A stretch of 64,000 bases of DNA, taken from assembly GCA_002454425.1 (NCBI GenBank), contig DKIV01000043.1, forward strand, positions 80,204 to 144,203. Direction: 5' to 3'. Origin of the DNA: Sphingobacteriaceae bacterium UBA6709 (GTDB lineage Bacteria > Bacteroidota > Bacteroidia > Sphingobacteriales > Sphingobacteriaceae). Shown here one piece after another: positions 52,629-62,167 of this stretch. The notes under the pieces were generated by a model. It was given only the letters and a program-made list of their open reading frames with translations. It ran no database searches and was not told where the DNA came from. Within the stretch, counting starts at the first letter, position 1. The number at the start of each line of letters is the position of its first letter. The position numbers and the translations under genes were made by a program.

Positions 52629-53792
52629 ATGCGCATCCTTATAATTCATAACTTCTACAATGAGGCGGGGGGGGAAGACCAAGTTTTTAAAAATGAATTT
52701 AATCTTTTAAGAAGAGAATATGATGTTGATTCCCTGACTTTTACTAACGCAAGGTCTAGATTTAGGACTTTATTAAATATCTTGTTTATGCCCTTAAATC
52801 TTTTTAGTTTAATTCGTGTTATTAGCAAAATAAAAAAATTTAAGCCAGATGTAGTGCATGTTCACAATTTTCATTATGAAGCTTCTCCGTCAATCTTTCT
52901 AGCAGCCCAATTACTGAAGGTACCGGTAGTGCACACATTGCACAACTATAGGTTGATCTGTCCCTCTGCAACGCTTTATACGAGTAGTAGAGGACTTTAT
53001 TTTGATTCGTTACAAAGGACGTTTCCATTCAATGCTGTAATAGATAAGGTCTATAAGGGATCTTCATTACTTACCTTTTGGTTGGCGTTTACTGTATGGT
53101 TTCATAAAACTATAGGGACCTGGAATCGTATTAATACTTATATAACACTGACAGAAACCGCAAAAAATTTATTTCTTAGATCCTCCTTGGGATTAAAGCC
53201 CCAACAAATTCAAGTTAAACCTAATTTTGTAATTTCTGAAATTAATACGCTGAGAGATCAATCTGATTTCTATTTGTTTGTAGGTAGGTTAACAGCGGAG
53301 AAAGGAGTTGCAACTTTATTAGAAGCTTTCAGGAAAAATCGTAAGAAATTATTAGTAATAGGTAACGGAAATTTGAGTGCTCTTGTTCTCGAATCTTGTA
53401 AAGACTACGGCAATATTGTGTATTTAGGAATGCAGCCACATTCATCCATTTTAACTCACATGTCGCAAGCAAAAGCGCTGATTTTCCCTTCTATATGGTA
53501 TGAAGGGATGCCAATGACTATTCTTGAGTCGTTATCTACAGGAACGCCAATCATAGCTAGCAATTTGGGAGCGATGAAGGAAATTATACAGGATGATTAT
53601 AATGGATTTAAATTTGAACCTGGTAGCTCCGAGGATCTAATTGCAAAAGTCAATAAATGGGATCAGCTTAAATTTGAAGATCGTGAAGTAATTAGACGCA
53701 ACTGTAAACGCGACTTTTTGAATAAATTTACGGACCGTAGAAATGCCGAAATGCTTAATTCAATTTATTATAAACTAACGAGAGATTTTTAA
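52629..53792 (+). CDS. GT4 family glycosyltransferase
   Basis: 387 residues with a complete GT-B pattern. IIHNFYNEAGGEDQVFKNE at the N-terminus, PDVVHVHNFHYEASPSIFLAA and VVHTLHNYRLICPSAT in the first domain; FLFVGRLTAEKGVATLLEAF-type linker (YLFVGRLTAEKGVATLLEAF here) and the donor site FPSIWYEGMPMTILESLSTGTPIIASNLG in the second. The EGMPMTILE stretch is the standard GT4 nucleotide-sugar motif. It ends with TAA directly abutting the next ATG, a coupling arrangement. Confidence 0.93.
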   Translation: MRILIIHNFYNEAGGEDQVFKNEFNLLRREYDVDSLTFTNARSRFRTLLNILFMPLNLFSLIRVISKIKKFKPDVVHVHNFHYEASPSIFLAAQLLKVPVVHTLHNYRLICPSATLYTSSRGLYFDSLQRTFPFNAVIDKVYKGSSLLTFWLAFTVWFHKTIGTWNRINTYITLTETAKNLFLRSSLGLKPQQIQVKPNFVISEINTLRDQSDFYLFVGRLTAEKGVATLLEAFRKNRKKLLVIGNGNLSALVLESCKDYGNIVYLGMQPHSSILTHMSQAKALIFPSIWYEGMPMTILESLSTGTPIIASNLGAMKEIIQDDYNGFKFEPGSSEDLIAKVNKWDQLKFEDREVIRRNCKRDFLNKFTDRRNAEMLNSIYYKLTRDF

Positions 53793-54866
53793 ATGAAGGA
53801 AAACCTTAGCATTAAATTAAAAGCTTTGTCTTTTGTATCCATTGTATTTGTTGTGCTGGTGCACTCCCAAACGTCAATGTTTAATGTCGGTAGCCATACT
53901 AATTATATGAGTTCTAAGTCTGCGCAGCTTTTACAGTTGTTTTTATCTGATGGATTAGCTAGAGTTGGTGTTCCGTTTTTCTTTATGTCATCCAGCTTCT
54001 TTTTTTTCTTAGGAGGGAGTTTAGATTTATATAGCTATAAGCATAAACTTAAAAAGAGATTAAGAACGTTAATTATTCCATATTTGACTTGGTCAGCTCT
54101 AGGTTTACTATTCTTTCTCTTAATTCAAACCATCCCGTCGGTTTCTCGGTTTTTTACAAACAAGCTGGTTAGAAATTATGAATTAACTGAAGTTTTTTAT
54201 AGGTGGATAGTTAGCCCTTTAAATTATCAATTATGGTTTATTCGGGACCTACTGATAGTTATGTTGTTTTCACCATTGTTTTACTTTTTTGTTAAGAAAA
54301 ATCATTATTTTTTTTTAGTCCCATTTTTTCTGCTTTGGCTATCTGACATAAATTTGATAGTTAGGGCTGATACTTACTTTTTCTTTTTCTTAGGTGCGAT
54401 GGTAGCTTTGAAATACAAGAATTTAATTGAGTTTACACCTTCTATTTTTAAGACTCTTGTTATTTCTTTAGTTTGGTTATTATTAGTATTGTTTAAGTCA
54501 AAAATGTCGTTGCAAGGGTTTCAAGATAGCTTAGTGTTTTATTTAATATCGAAGTTTAGTATATTGGTAGGTTTAGTATCATTTTGGTATTTGTATGATA
54601 TTGTTTTGATTTCAAGAACACTCTGTCGTTTGCACGAAAAATATAGAGTGTTTGAATTTACTTTCTTTTTATATTTATCTCACGAACCGCTATTGACAAT
54701 AATAAAAAAGATTTTGATGTCTTTAATTCATGTTAAAAATTTCTTTACCTACTCATTTATTTATTTAGGTTCACCTTTTATTACTATTATAATTTGTATT
54801 CAGTTAGGATTATTTCTCAAGAAGTACAGTCACAAAACATACGATTTTCTGACTGGCAATAGATAG
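53793..54866 (+). CDS. acyltransferase family 3 membrane protein
   Basis: 357 residues, about ten membrane helices. ALSFVSIVFVVLVHSQTSMF at the N-terminus, with the conserved HS after helix 1; IIPYLTWSALGLLFFL and NYQLWFIRDLLIVMLFSPL in the middle, the latter carrying the WFIR.L block of acyltransferase-3 proteins. These put acetyl or other acyl groups on surface sugars. Last gene of the operon. The adjacent TAA/ATG junction makes read-through translation likely. Confidence 0.88.
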   Translation: MKENLSIKLKALSFVSIVFVVLVHSQTSMFNVGSHTNYMSSKSAQLLQLFLSDGLARVGVPFFFMSSSFFFFLGGSLDLYSYKHKLKKRLRTLIIPYLTWSALGLLFFLLIQTIPSVSRFFTNKLVRNYELTEVFYRWIVSPLNYQLWFIRDLLIVMLFSPLFYFFVKKNHYFFLVPFFLLWLSDINLIVRADTYFFFFLGAMVALKYKNLIEFTPSIFKTLVISLVWLLLVLFKSKMSLQGFQDSLVFYLISKFSILVGLVSFWYLYDIVLISRTLCRLHEKYRVFEFTFFLYLSHEPLLTIIKKILMSLIHVKNFFTYSFIYLGSPFITIIICIQLGLFLKKYSHKTYDFLTGNR

Positions 54867-54879
54867 TAATGAAGGTATT

Positions 54880-56574
54880 CTAATAAGACACAATCTGCGG
54901 TGATGTATTTGTTACAACAATTTGTGACCCAGTTTCGAAGTTTAAAATTTTGGACTCTTTGATCCATACCCTATTAGTTGCTTTATCGATACGTATTGCA
55001 TTTGCATCATATTTATTTCTCTTAATTATCACTACTTTCTGAATACAAGTCTTTCCTCCAAATAACAATTCAATTCCCCGTCCATATTGCTTTTTACCAA
55101 AATCATCGATATGCACGTTTTTAATAGTATTTCCAGAGCCACCAATACTAATACCTCCTAATCCAAAATGTGTTATGTAACAATTCGAGATTGTTGAATT
55201 GTTGGTGTAAGGCCACTGTGATAATGTAATTGCATTCCTGTCGCCATTCTGTAATTCGCAATTGTATATTAATAAATTTAATAATTTCGTTCCTGTATCT
55301 TTTGTTATAGTAGCTGTGCCAGCTGTTATGTTGGTATTGTTAAATCTGCTTCTTGTTATTTTTATATTTGTCATTGTACTATCTGCATCTCCTCTAAGTA
55401 AAACGGCATTGTCTTTTACATTGTATACATAACAGCTATCTATAGTTAAATCACTCATACCCCGCAAAAAGAATCCTCCGTGACTGTCTGTTACAGTGCA
55501 GTTTTTAAAGATCGAGTTAACTACAGAACCATGGAAATCAAAGGAATATAAATAGCTTTCTTTTGCTATACATTTGGAAAATGTTAAGAATCTAGAAATC
55601 GAAGATCGATTAGCAGAAGTAAAATTGTGCTTGCACCCTTTTGATAATGAGTTTGATACGCTAATGCTATCTCCCGATATGCTAAATCCATAACCAAGTA
55701 TATTATTATAATCTCTGAAATTCTCCGTATAGCATCTGTCTATCTTGCTATTAAAATTTGCGTTAACACTGATACCAATACTTGAAAATGTTTTCGGTAA
55801 GCATTTTATGTTGATCAATGAAAGCTTCTGACAGTAATCCATTTTTAAAGCTATATCTTTTTCATGAAACGTTTCTATTATTAAGTCTTTTATACAAATA
55901 TTTTCACAATTCAAAATAACTCTAAGCTTACTGAATTCAGCTGTCATGTTTCTATCGAACTTGCGGTTGAGAAATACGGTATCTTGTATAATATCTTTTA
56001 CTTTACCATAGAGACCTATTTTATAGCTTGTGTCTCTTGCTCCAATGGCTTCGTTACTTGAAATCCAAATATACTTACCAACAGATAAACGATGGGCGTT
56101 AGTTACCACAACAAAATCATTACCCGCAGTTATTTTCGATCTAACTTTAATATATGGTACATCGATCCATCCAGAGTTAACACTTAAGACAATTGAAGGC
56201 AGATGGCTAATTTTATTGTTAATAACAGCACCGTTCCCTAAGATAGTTACGCTCGATAGTTGAGGTATTTGCATCCCACCTCGAGTATTGTATACACGTC
56301 TTTCGAATGATAGTGTATCTCCTTCTTTTAGATTATTTAATGCGTTTTGTATAGCGGGGGTGTCATCTTTATTGTTGTTTACACCGTTACTGAAATTTTT
56401 CATATGCCAGTGTCTTCCTCTATCTATCCTTATATTAAGGTCTGGTAAAGGAACAATTTTATTTGTATTAGTTTCAGCTTTTAGGTGATTTGTCGAAATA
56501 AATGAAAGCATTGTTATAATAAATGACAAATATGATAAGTGGCTGAATATTAAACAGGGGTATTTTTTAGACAT
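54880..56574 (-). CDS. secreted right-handed parallel beta-helix protein
   Basis: The ATG at 56574 (MSKKYPCLIFSHL) is used; an in-frame one at 56598 overlaps the acyltransferase gene. The product has 564 residues. Signal segment about residues 14-35; a start domain with HWHMKNFSNGVNNNKDDTPAIQNALNNLKEGDTLSFERRVYNTRGG, the Pectate_lyase_3-type opening; then at least eight helical turns rich in Asn and Ile (SSVTILGNGAVINNK, DLTIDSCYVYNVKDNAVLLRG, STISNCYITHFGLGGISIGG). No catalytic triad can be assigned by eye. It may trim or modify the exopolysaccharide, or serve as structural epimerase- or lyase-like fold. It is antisense to the operon and ends 13 bases from it. Confidence 0.78.
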   Translation of the reverse strand: MSKKYPCLIFSHLSYLSFIITMLSFISTNHLKAETNTNKIVPLPDLNIRIDRGRHWHMKNFSNGVNNNKDDTPAIQNALNNLKEGDTLSFERRVYNTRGGMQIPQLSSVTILGNGAVINNKISHLPSIVLSVNSGWIDVPYIKVRSKITAGNDFVVVTNAHRLSVGKYIWISSNEAIGARDTSYKIGLYGKVKDIIQDTVFLNRKFDRNMTAEFSKLRVILNCENICIKDLIIETFHEKDIALKMDYCQKLSLINIKCLPKTFSSIGISVNANFNSKIDRCYTENFRDYNNILGYGFSISGDSISVSNSLSKGCKHNFTSANRSSISRFLTFSKCIAKESYLYSFDFHGSVVNSIFKNCTVTDSHGGFFLRGMSDLTIDSCYVYNVKDNAVLLRGDADSTMTNIKITRSRFNNTNITAGTATITKDTGTKLLNLLIYNCELQNGDRNAITLSQWPYTNNSTISNCYITHFGLGGISIGGSGNTIKNVHIDDFGKKQYGRGIELLFGGKTCIQKVVIIKRNKYDANAIRIDKATNRVWIKESKILNFETGSQIVVTNTSPQIVSY

Positions 56575-56578
56575 ATTT

Positions 56579-57682
56579 CTAACGTTTGACCGATGCAATT
56601 AAATCAGAATCGGCACATCTGTTTTTTCTGAATTTTTCTTTATAGGCTAAGGATGGTTTTTCAATAAAAAACCATGACATGATCGCCAATGGCGTTGTGA
56701 GAATGACAGATATAATAAAATTAACCTCGGCGGACATGTTGGGATAGTACATTGCTACACACTGTTGCAGAGGGAAGGCATAAATATAAAGGCCATATGA
56801 AAAGTCACCAAGTTTGCTAATATTAAATGTCTGCAACTTCGGGTGATATGCGAAAACAAATATGAAGTATATCAGCGCTAATGAAAACAACGCTTTGTGA
56901 AAAGGTATTGTCAATAAAATGCTTATTAGCGAAGCCATAAGAAGCACAATACTCAGTGGTATGCTTAGAAAAATTCTATTGCGAGAAATGTACAGAAGAC
57001 TACCTGCGCAAAAAAAGATTGACCACTGAGATGCCGCTTTTAAATATTCAAAAGGAAGATACATTGTTACGCAAAATAACAGTACTGCTATTATTAGTAA
57101 TAGGTTTTTGTAAGAAATTTTCTTCTTTTCGAAGAAATAATAATATAGACAACAGGCTATTAAAACAACCACGTACATAATTAATTCTGCGCGTAGTGTC
57201 CACAAGGGGCTATTAACACTTGAAGGATAGGGATTGGACTTGAACAAACCAGGAAGCGATACATCCCAATTGTGCAGAATAGGTACTGTTGCTAAGAAAT
57301 TGAAAGTTTCGATATTTAAGAAATAGGATTTTAAGGTTTCTTGTGTAAAAATTGGTCCAATAATAAAGACTGTGAACACCGTACAAATAATTAGTCCAGG
57401 AAAAATTCTTAAAGATCTTGCAACTACATATTTTGTTGGATCTTGCTGTTTTATAAAACTTTTAGTAATCAAATATCCGCTTATCGTGAAAAAAATATAT
57501 ACGCCTATAGAACCCAAATTCAAAAAGCCTGTAAGTCTATGTAATGGTTCCTGTTCGAACTTTCCGAGAATCAAAAAGGAATGGGAATAGATTACAATCA
57601 ACGCAGCGACCAGCCTTATCAAATCTAAGTTGTTTTTTCTTTCTTGATCATATATTCCAAGAATATGTCTTTTAAAAATCAT
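56579..57682 (-). CDS. acyltransferase family 3 membrane protein (OafA/NodX-like)
   Basis: 367 residues, about ten helices. The family start is complete: NLDLIRLVAALIVIYSHSFLI (His in HSF), TGFLNLGSIGVYIFFTISGYLITKSF, VVARSLRIFPGLIICTVF and SVNSPLWTLRAELIMYVVV. The R-L-F-P-A-type and SGYL blocks define OafA-like O-acyltransferases. It differs from the other acyltransferase at 53793. It is 4 bases upstream of the beta-helix gene, and the pair forms its own minus-strand operon. Confidence 0.93.
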   Translation of the reverse strand: MIFKRHILGIYDQERKNNLDLIRLVAALIVIYSHSFLILGKFEQEPLHRLTGFLNLGSIGVYIFFTISGYLITKSFIKQQDPTKYVVARSLRIFPGLIICTVFTVFIIGPIFTQETLKSYFLNIETFNFLATVPILHNWDVSLPGLFKSNPYPSSVNSPLWTLRAELIMYVVVLIACCLYYYFFEKKKISYKNLLLIIAVLLFCVTMYLPFEYLKAASQWSIFFCAGSLLYISRNRIFLSIPLSIVLLMASLISILLTIPFHKALFSLALIYFIFVFAYHPKLQTFNISKLGDFSYGLYIYAFPLQQCVAMYYPNMSAEVNFIISVILTTPLAIMSWFFIEKPSLAYKEKFRKNRCADSDLIASVKR

Positions 57683-57864
57683 ATATCCAAGATAAGAAAA
57701 GTGCTTGACTAATTAAATTTTTCGTCAATTTATTTGGTGATTTAGTATAAAATGCTGGTTTTTGTTGCGATATTTACATGTAGTGATAAGGGGAACTATC
57801 GCTATGACCAGAATTAATATTCATAGATCAGATAATCCTTGAATTTTATATCAGCCTATAAAAA

Positions 57865-59268
57865 ATGATAAAAATTAAAAAAATTTGCTGTATCGGTGCT
57901 GGATATGTTGGCGGACCAACAATGGCGATGATAGCTAAAAAATGCCCGGAGATAAAAGTTACTGTTGTCGACCTTAATGAACAACGGATAGCACTTTGGA
58001 ATGAGGAGGACCTTTCGATGCTCCCGGTTTATGAGCCTGGCTTAGATGCCGTAGTCGGAGAAGCACGAGGTAGAAATCTTTTCTTTTCAACAGACGTGGA
58101 CATGGCAATCGATGAAGCTGATATGATCTTTATTTCGGTTAACACGCCCACCAAAACATATGGTGCCGGAAAAGGGCAAGCGGCTGATCTGAAATGGATA
58201 GAGCTTTGCGCTCGTCAGATCGCACGAGTAGCCAAAACCGATAAGATCGTTGTTGAGAAATCTACCCTTCCTGTCCGTACGGCCAGCGCTATAAAGGATA
58301 TCCTAAGTAACACCGGAACGGGATGTAATTTCCAGATCCTTTCCAATCCCGAGTTCCTCGCCGAGGGTACAGCGGTAGAAGATTTGGAAGCTCCTGATCG
58401 TGTATTGATCGGAGGAGATACCACACCTGAAGGACAGGAGGCCATGCAGGCGTTGGTAGATGTTTATGCTAACTGGGTTCCGCGAGAACGTATCCTTACA
58501 ACCAATGTATGGTCATCGGAACTTTCTAAGCTCGTAGCTAATGCTTTCCTCGCACAGCGTGTGTCTTCCATTAATTCCATTTCTGAACTCTGTGAGGTAA
58601 CCGAAGCTGACGTTAGTGAGGTTGCTCGTGCCATTGGAGCGGATAGCCGTATCGGCCCTAAGTTCCTGAAAGCATCTGTCGGCTTTGGCGGCTCCTGTTT
58701 CCAGAAGGACATCCTGAACCTGGTGTACATTGCCCGTTCATACGGTCTTCGTGAGGTAGCGGATTATTGGGAGCAGGTGATCCTGATTAACGACCATCAG
58801 AAACGTCGCTTCGCACATCAGATTATTAAAACCTCATATAACACGGTTAACGGTAAGAAGATCGCTTTCCTTGGCTGGGCCTTTAAAAAGGATACGAATG
58901 ATACACGCGAATCAGCCGCTATCTACGTGGCTGATGAATTACTTCATGAGCAGGCACATATCGTGGTGTACGATCCAAAGGTAAGTGCCGAGCAGATCTA
59001 CGCGGATCTTGATTATCTAAAAACAAGAACTCCTGAAGAAAACAGAAGAGGGGTGACCGTAGTAACAGACCCTTATGAGGCCTCTAAGGACGCTCATGCC
59101 ATTGCTATTTTGACAGAGTGGGATGAGTTTAAAGAATATGATTGGAAACAGATTTACGAGGATATGTTTAAACCTGCAAATATCTTTGATGGAAGAAATT
59201 TGTTAACCAAATCTTTGTTAACGAAATATGGTTTTAAATTATATAGCATCGGCAAGGGGAATCTGTAA
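57865..59268 (+). CDS. ugd: UDP-glucose 6-dehydrogenase
   Basis: 467 residues, the longer (animal-type) form. NAD-binding GAGYVGGPTMAMIAKKCPEI (11-30), PEFLAEGTAVEDLEAPDRVLIGG (162-184) and the catalytic cysteine block VGFGGSCFQKDILNL with Cys278. It oxidises UDP-glucose to UDP-glucuronate, the usual acidic sugar donor of exopolysaccharides. It stands alone between the acyltransferase and Wzi genes with normal codon use, unlike the AT-rich operon. A hairpin terminator follows. Confidence 0.97.
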   Translation: MIKIKKICCIGAGYVGGPTMAMIAKKCPEIKVTVVDLNEQRIALWNEEDLSMLPVYEPGLDAVVGEARGRNLFFSTDVDMAIDEADMIFISVNTPTKTYGAGKGQAADLKWIELCARQIARVAKTDKIVVEKSTLPVRTASAIKDILSNTGTGCNFQILSNPEFLAEGTAVEDLEAPDRVLIGGDTTPEGQEAMQALVDVYANWVPRERILTTNVWSSELSKLVANAFLAQRVSSINSISELCEVTEADVSEVARAIGADSRIGPKFLKASVGFGGSCFQKDILNLVYIARSYGLREVADYWEQVILINDHQKRRFAHQIIKTSYNTVNGKKIAFLGWAFKKDTNDTRESAAIYVADELLHEQAHIVVYDPKVSAEQIYADLDYLKTRTPEENRRGVTVVTDPYEASKDAHAIAILTEWDEFKEYDWKQIYEDMFKPANIFDGRNLLTKSLLTKYGFKLYSIGKGNL

Positions 59269-59280
59269 CTAAAATTAACA

Positions 59281-59326
59281 GGATGAATAGACTAGATTCA
59301 GATAGATAAGTCTAGTCTGTTCATCC
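59281..59326. terminator. bidirectional terminator between ugd and wzi
   Basis: GGATGAATAGACTAGA pairs with TCTAGTCTGTTCATCC (one mismatch), between convergent genes. Confidence 0.85.
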
Positions 59327-59333
59327 ATTTTGC

Positions 59334-60830
59334 TCACAGGCTCTTAATTATGCCTATATTGAAGCCCATGCTATTATGCAAAACCTTTCCATAATCAAAA
59401 GATGTTGAAATGTTAGCTTTCATACTCTTACTAAATTTTTTGCTTGCGTAAAACCAAACAGATAATTGTCCGGTTTTTCTGAAAATCCCATATTGGGGTA
59501 TAAATTCGTCTCCTCGAGGAGCGTCGTTCCCTTGTTCACTAGTCAAAAACGTTCCGTAGTTTTTTGATACCGATACTTTTCCTGCAAACTCATATGAATT
59601 TCCAATCCCTGTTTCGACGCCGAGATGGAGAGCGACCACTCTATTATTTAAAAAGTATTGATTGGGGTCTCTAGGCAGATCCTCTCGTCCATTTAAATAA
59701 GATGTTATTAATGGATTTCCCAAGTTTTGATCATAATAAGACCAACCTTGCCTGTAAAGATAATTATTGTAGTAATCTTCATCGCCAGATTTGGTTTTTG
59801 GAGACCAAGATTCCCCTGCTTGATTCTTGCTATAGAAAAATTCTAATAAAATCTTTTTTAAATGAAATTCTGAAGATGATTTTCTGTTTTTAATAACCAA
59901 TCCCGTTAAACCGTCTTCGATATTTGCAAGCTTTGACAACGCGCCTGTGTCATAAAAAAATTGGCGATATAACATAAGTTGGTAGTTGTCAAGTTGGTAT
60001 TCTACGCCAATGTCAACACTTCCTAACTGATTTCCTAACTTTGAGCTAGGAAGCTTTTGAGTGCCATAAGTTTTTCCCGTAACGACATAAAAAAAAGTTT
60101 CAATAGGGGACAAACTGTACATGTCTCCGTATAGATTTTTTTCAGCACCCCAAAATACGTTATGATTAAAGCCTCCATAAAATGACAGCTTCCAATTTCT
60201 TTTAGCTAAACGAACGTAAAGAGACTTGCTGTGAAAATAAGATTTTACAAGTTGCAAGTCTCTCAAATTATTAGAATTTAAAGTCGAATCAATTATAGTG
60301 GTATGACCCACCCATCCGTGACTGAAATTTCCCTTAATCGAAAATAGCCCGTCAAAAATAGGCACTCTCCAATACTCGGGAATACTAATCTCTATTTTAG
60401 GTATTCCCAAAGCATTGCCCGACACTGCGAAATTACCAGAAGATAACGTTGTATCCCCATTTAATCCCATAACGTCCTTCGTTCTACCTGCCTTTAATTG
60501 GAAAATGCCGGCTTTTGCTTTCGCATATCCCTCGATAAGTATAAAGCGGGAATCTTTACCAGCATTACCTCGCCCCTCGAAGCCAAAACCCCAATCGAAT
60601 TTCTTAGGCTGCTCCCGGTCGTAATCTTTGTTAATACGACCAATCAGCGATCCTGATGCTCCCGCGGACGGAATACTTCCGTACTGGTTGGAGCGCATCC
60701 AGAAGGGTACGACATCATTGGTTGTTCCAATGGCTTGAGCTTCGACTTCAATGTTGATAGGTTTTTCCTGAGCATAAACGCTTGCACTCAAGATAGGTAG
60801 TACGCACAAAAGGCGATGTAGTTTCTTCAT
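59334..60830 (-). CDS. Wzi-family capsule assembly outer-membrane protein
   Basis: 498 residues, signal peptide LHRLLCVLPILSASVYAQ. Beta-barrel protein with the capsule_assembly_Wzi pattern: PFWMRSNQYGSIPSAG near the N-terminus, IEGYAKAKAGIFQLKAGRTKDVMG, LSPIETFFYVVTGKTYG and VALHLGVETGIGNSYEF, ending with strand MGFNIGIIKSL. In enteric bacteria Wzi is an outer-membrane lectin that anchors capsule; the Bacteroidota homologues keep the fold. It is convergent with ugd, downstream of gmd on the same strand but separated by a terminator. Confidence 0.9.
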   Translation of the reverse strand: MKKLHRLLCVLPILSASVYAQEKPINIEVEAQAIGTTNDVVPFWMRSNQYGSIPSAGASGSLIGRINKDYDREQPKKFDWGFGFEGRGNAGKDSRFILIEGYAKAKAGIFQLKAGRTKDVMGLNGDTTLSSGNFAVSGNALGIPKIEISIPEYWRVPIFDGLFSIKGNFSHGWVGHTTIIDSTLNSNNLRDLQLVKSYFHSKSLYVRLAKRNWKLSFYGGFNHNVFWGAEKNLYGDMYSLSPIETFFYVVTGKTYGTQKLPSSKLGNQLGSVDIGVEYQLDNYQLMLYRQFFYDTGALSKLANIEDGLTGLVIKNRKSSSEFHLKKILLEFFYSKNQAGESWSPKTKSGDEDYYNNYLYRQGWSYYDQNLGNPLITSYLNGREDLPRDPNQYFLNNRVVALHLGVETGIGNSYEFAGKVSVSKNYGTFLTSEQGNDAPRGDEFIPQYGIFRKTGQLSVWFYASKKFSKSMKANISTSFDYGKVLHNSMGFNIGIIKSL

Positions 60831-60997
60831 AGTTGTACCGTAAAAAGAAAATTCAGGGTCTTTGTTTGAAATTTGTTTAGCAGATGTAATGTAATTTGTC
60901 TTTTTTGCTAATGTAGGGATTATATGTTTGGCATTTTTATAAAAGTTGGCATATATCTTTAGTCGCCCGACAGCAAAACATTCCGTATGGTATGTTA

Positions 60998-61031
60998 AAG
61001 CAAAGGCCTTGATCTCTCAAGGCCTTTGCTT
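60998..61031. terminator. terminator after gmd
   Basis: Perfect stem AAGCAAAGGCCTTGA/TCAAGGCCTTTGCTT with a four-base centre, 21 bases from the gmd stop codon. Confidence 0.93.
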
Positions 61032-61051
61032 ATTAATATTAGAATAGTATT

Positions 61052-62167
61052 TTATTCGAACTGATTCTTTATCTCGTAGCCAAGTTCTTTCAAGGTCTTC
61101 TCCTTGCGGAACAGAGCGATATCGTTAGCCATCATATCGTTTACCAGCATCGGTAAATCGTATTTAGGAACCCAACCAAGTTTTTCTTTCGATTTTGTTG
61201 GATCACCGATCAATAATTCTACTTCAGTAGGACGGAAGTAGTTAGGGTCTACCGCAACTACTAAGGAACCTTCTTCAAGCAGGTAATCAGGATTGCTGCA
61301 AGAAGCTACATAGCCCTTCTCTTCCACGCCTTCACCTCTGAATTCGATTTCAACGCCTACTTCCGCGAACGACATCTTTACGAAGTCGCGCACAGTGGTG
61401 GTAATACCGGTGGCGATAACGTAATCCTCAGGAGTGTCCTGCTGAAGGATCAGGTACATCGCTTCCACATAATCCTTGGCATGTCCCCAGTCGCGCTTAG
61501 CATCCAGATTTCCTAAATACAGGCAGCTCTGTAGTCCTAAAGCGATCTTTGATACCGCACGGGTGATCTTACGTGTTACGAATGTCTCTCCGCGCAACGG
61601 GCTTTCGTGGTTGAATAGGATTCCGTTACATGCATACATATCATAAGCTTCGCGGTAATTCACCGTAATCCAATATCCATAAAGCTTCGCCACCGCGTAC
61701 GGCGAACGAGGATAGAAAGGCGTAGTTTCTGATTGTGGAACCGCCTGCACCAGACCGTAAAGCTCGGAGGTGGAAGCCTGATAGATCTTACATTTTTTGG
61801 TAAGGTTCAACAGACGCACTGCTTCCAGGATACGAAGCGTGCCGATACCGTCAGCATTTGCGGTGTATTCAGGAGTGTCAAAGCTCACCTTTACGTGACT
61901 CATCGCGCCCAGGTTATAAATCTCATCCGGCTGCACCTGCTGAATAATTCTGATCAGGTTGGTTGAGTCGGTAAGGTCGCCATAATGCAGAACGAAGTTA
62001 ATGTTCTCATCGTGCGGATCCTGATACAGGTGATCGATACGGTCGGTGTTGAATAGCGAGCTGCGGCGCTTAACACCATGTACCTCATATCCTTTAGATA
62101 ACAATAATTCCGCCAGGTAGGCTCCGTCTTGGCCTGTGATTCCTGTAATCAGCGCTTTTTTCTTCAT
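61052..62167 (-). CDS. gmd: GDP-mannose 4,6-dehydratase
   Basis: 371 residues. SDR-extended fold: NADP loop GITGQDGAYLAELL (9-22), substrate block HYGDLTDS, catalytic STSELYG (Thr133, Glu135) and YxxxK pair Tyr157/Lys161 in RSPYAVAKLYG, plus NHESPLRGETFVTRKIT and RDWGHAKDYVEAMYLILQQ typical of Gmd. It makes GDP-4-keto-6-deoxymannose, the precursor of GDP-fucose, GDP-rhamnose and relatives. The following reductase gene (fcl) is not in the window, so either it lies nearby or another deoxyhexose is made. Monocistronic. Confidence 0.98.
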   Translation of the reverse strand: MKKKALITGITGQDGAYLAELLLSKGYEVHGVKRRSSLFNTDRIDHLYQDPHDENINFVLHYGDLTDSTNLIRIIQQVQPDEIYNLGAMSHVKVSFDTPEYTANADGIGTLRILEAVRLLNLTKKCKIYQASTSELYGLVQAVPQSETTPFYPRSPYAVAKLYGYWITVNYREAYDMYACNGILFNHESPLRGETFVTRKITRAVSKIALGLQSCLYLGNLDAKRDWGHAKDYVEAMYLILQQDTPEDYVIATGITTTVRDFVKMSFAEVGVEIEFRGEGVEEKGYVASCSNPDYLLEEGSLVVAVDPNYFRPTEVELLIGDPTKSKEKLGWVPKYDLPMLVNDMMANDIALFRKEKTLKELGYEIKNQFE

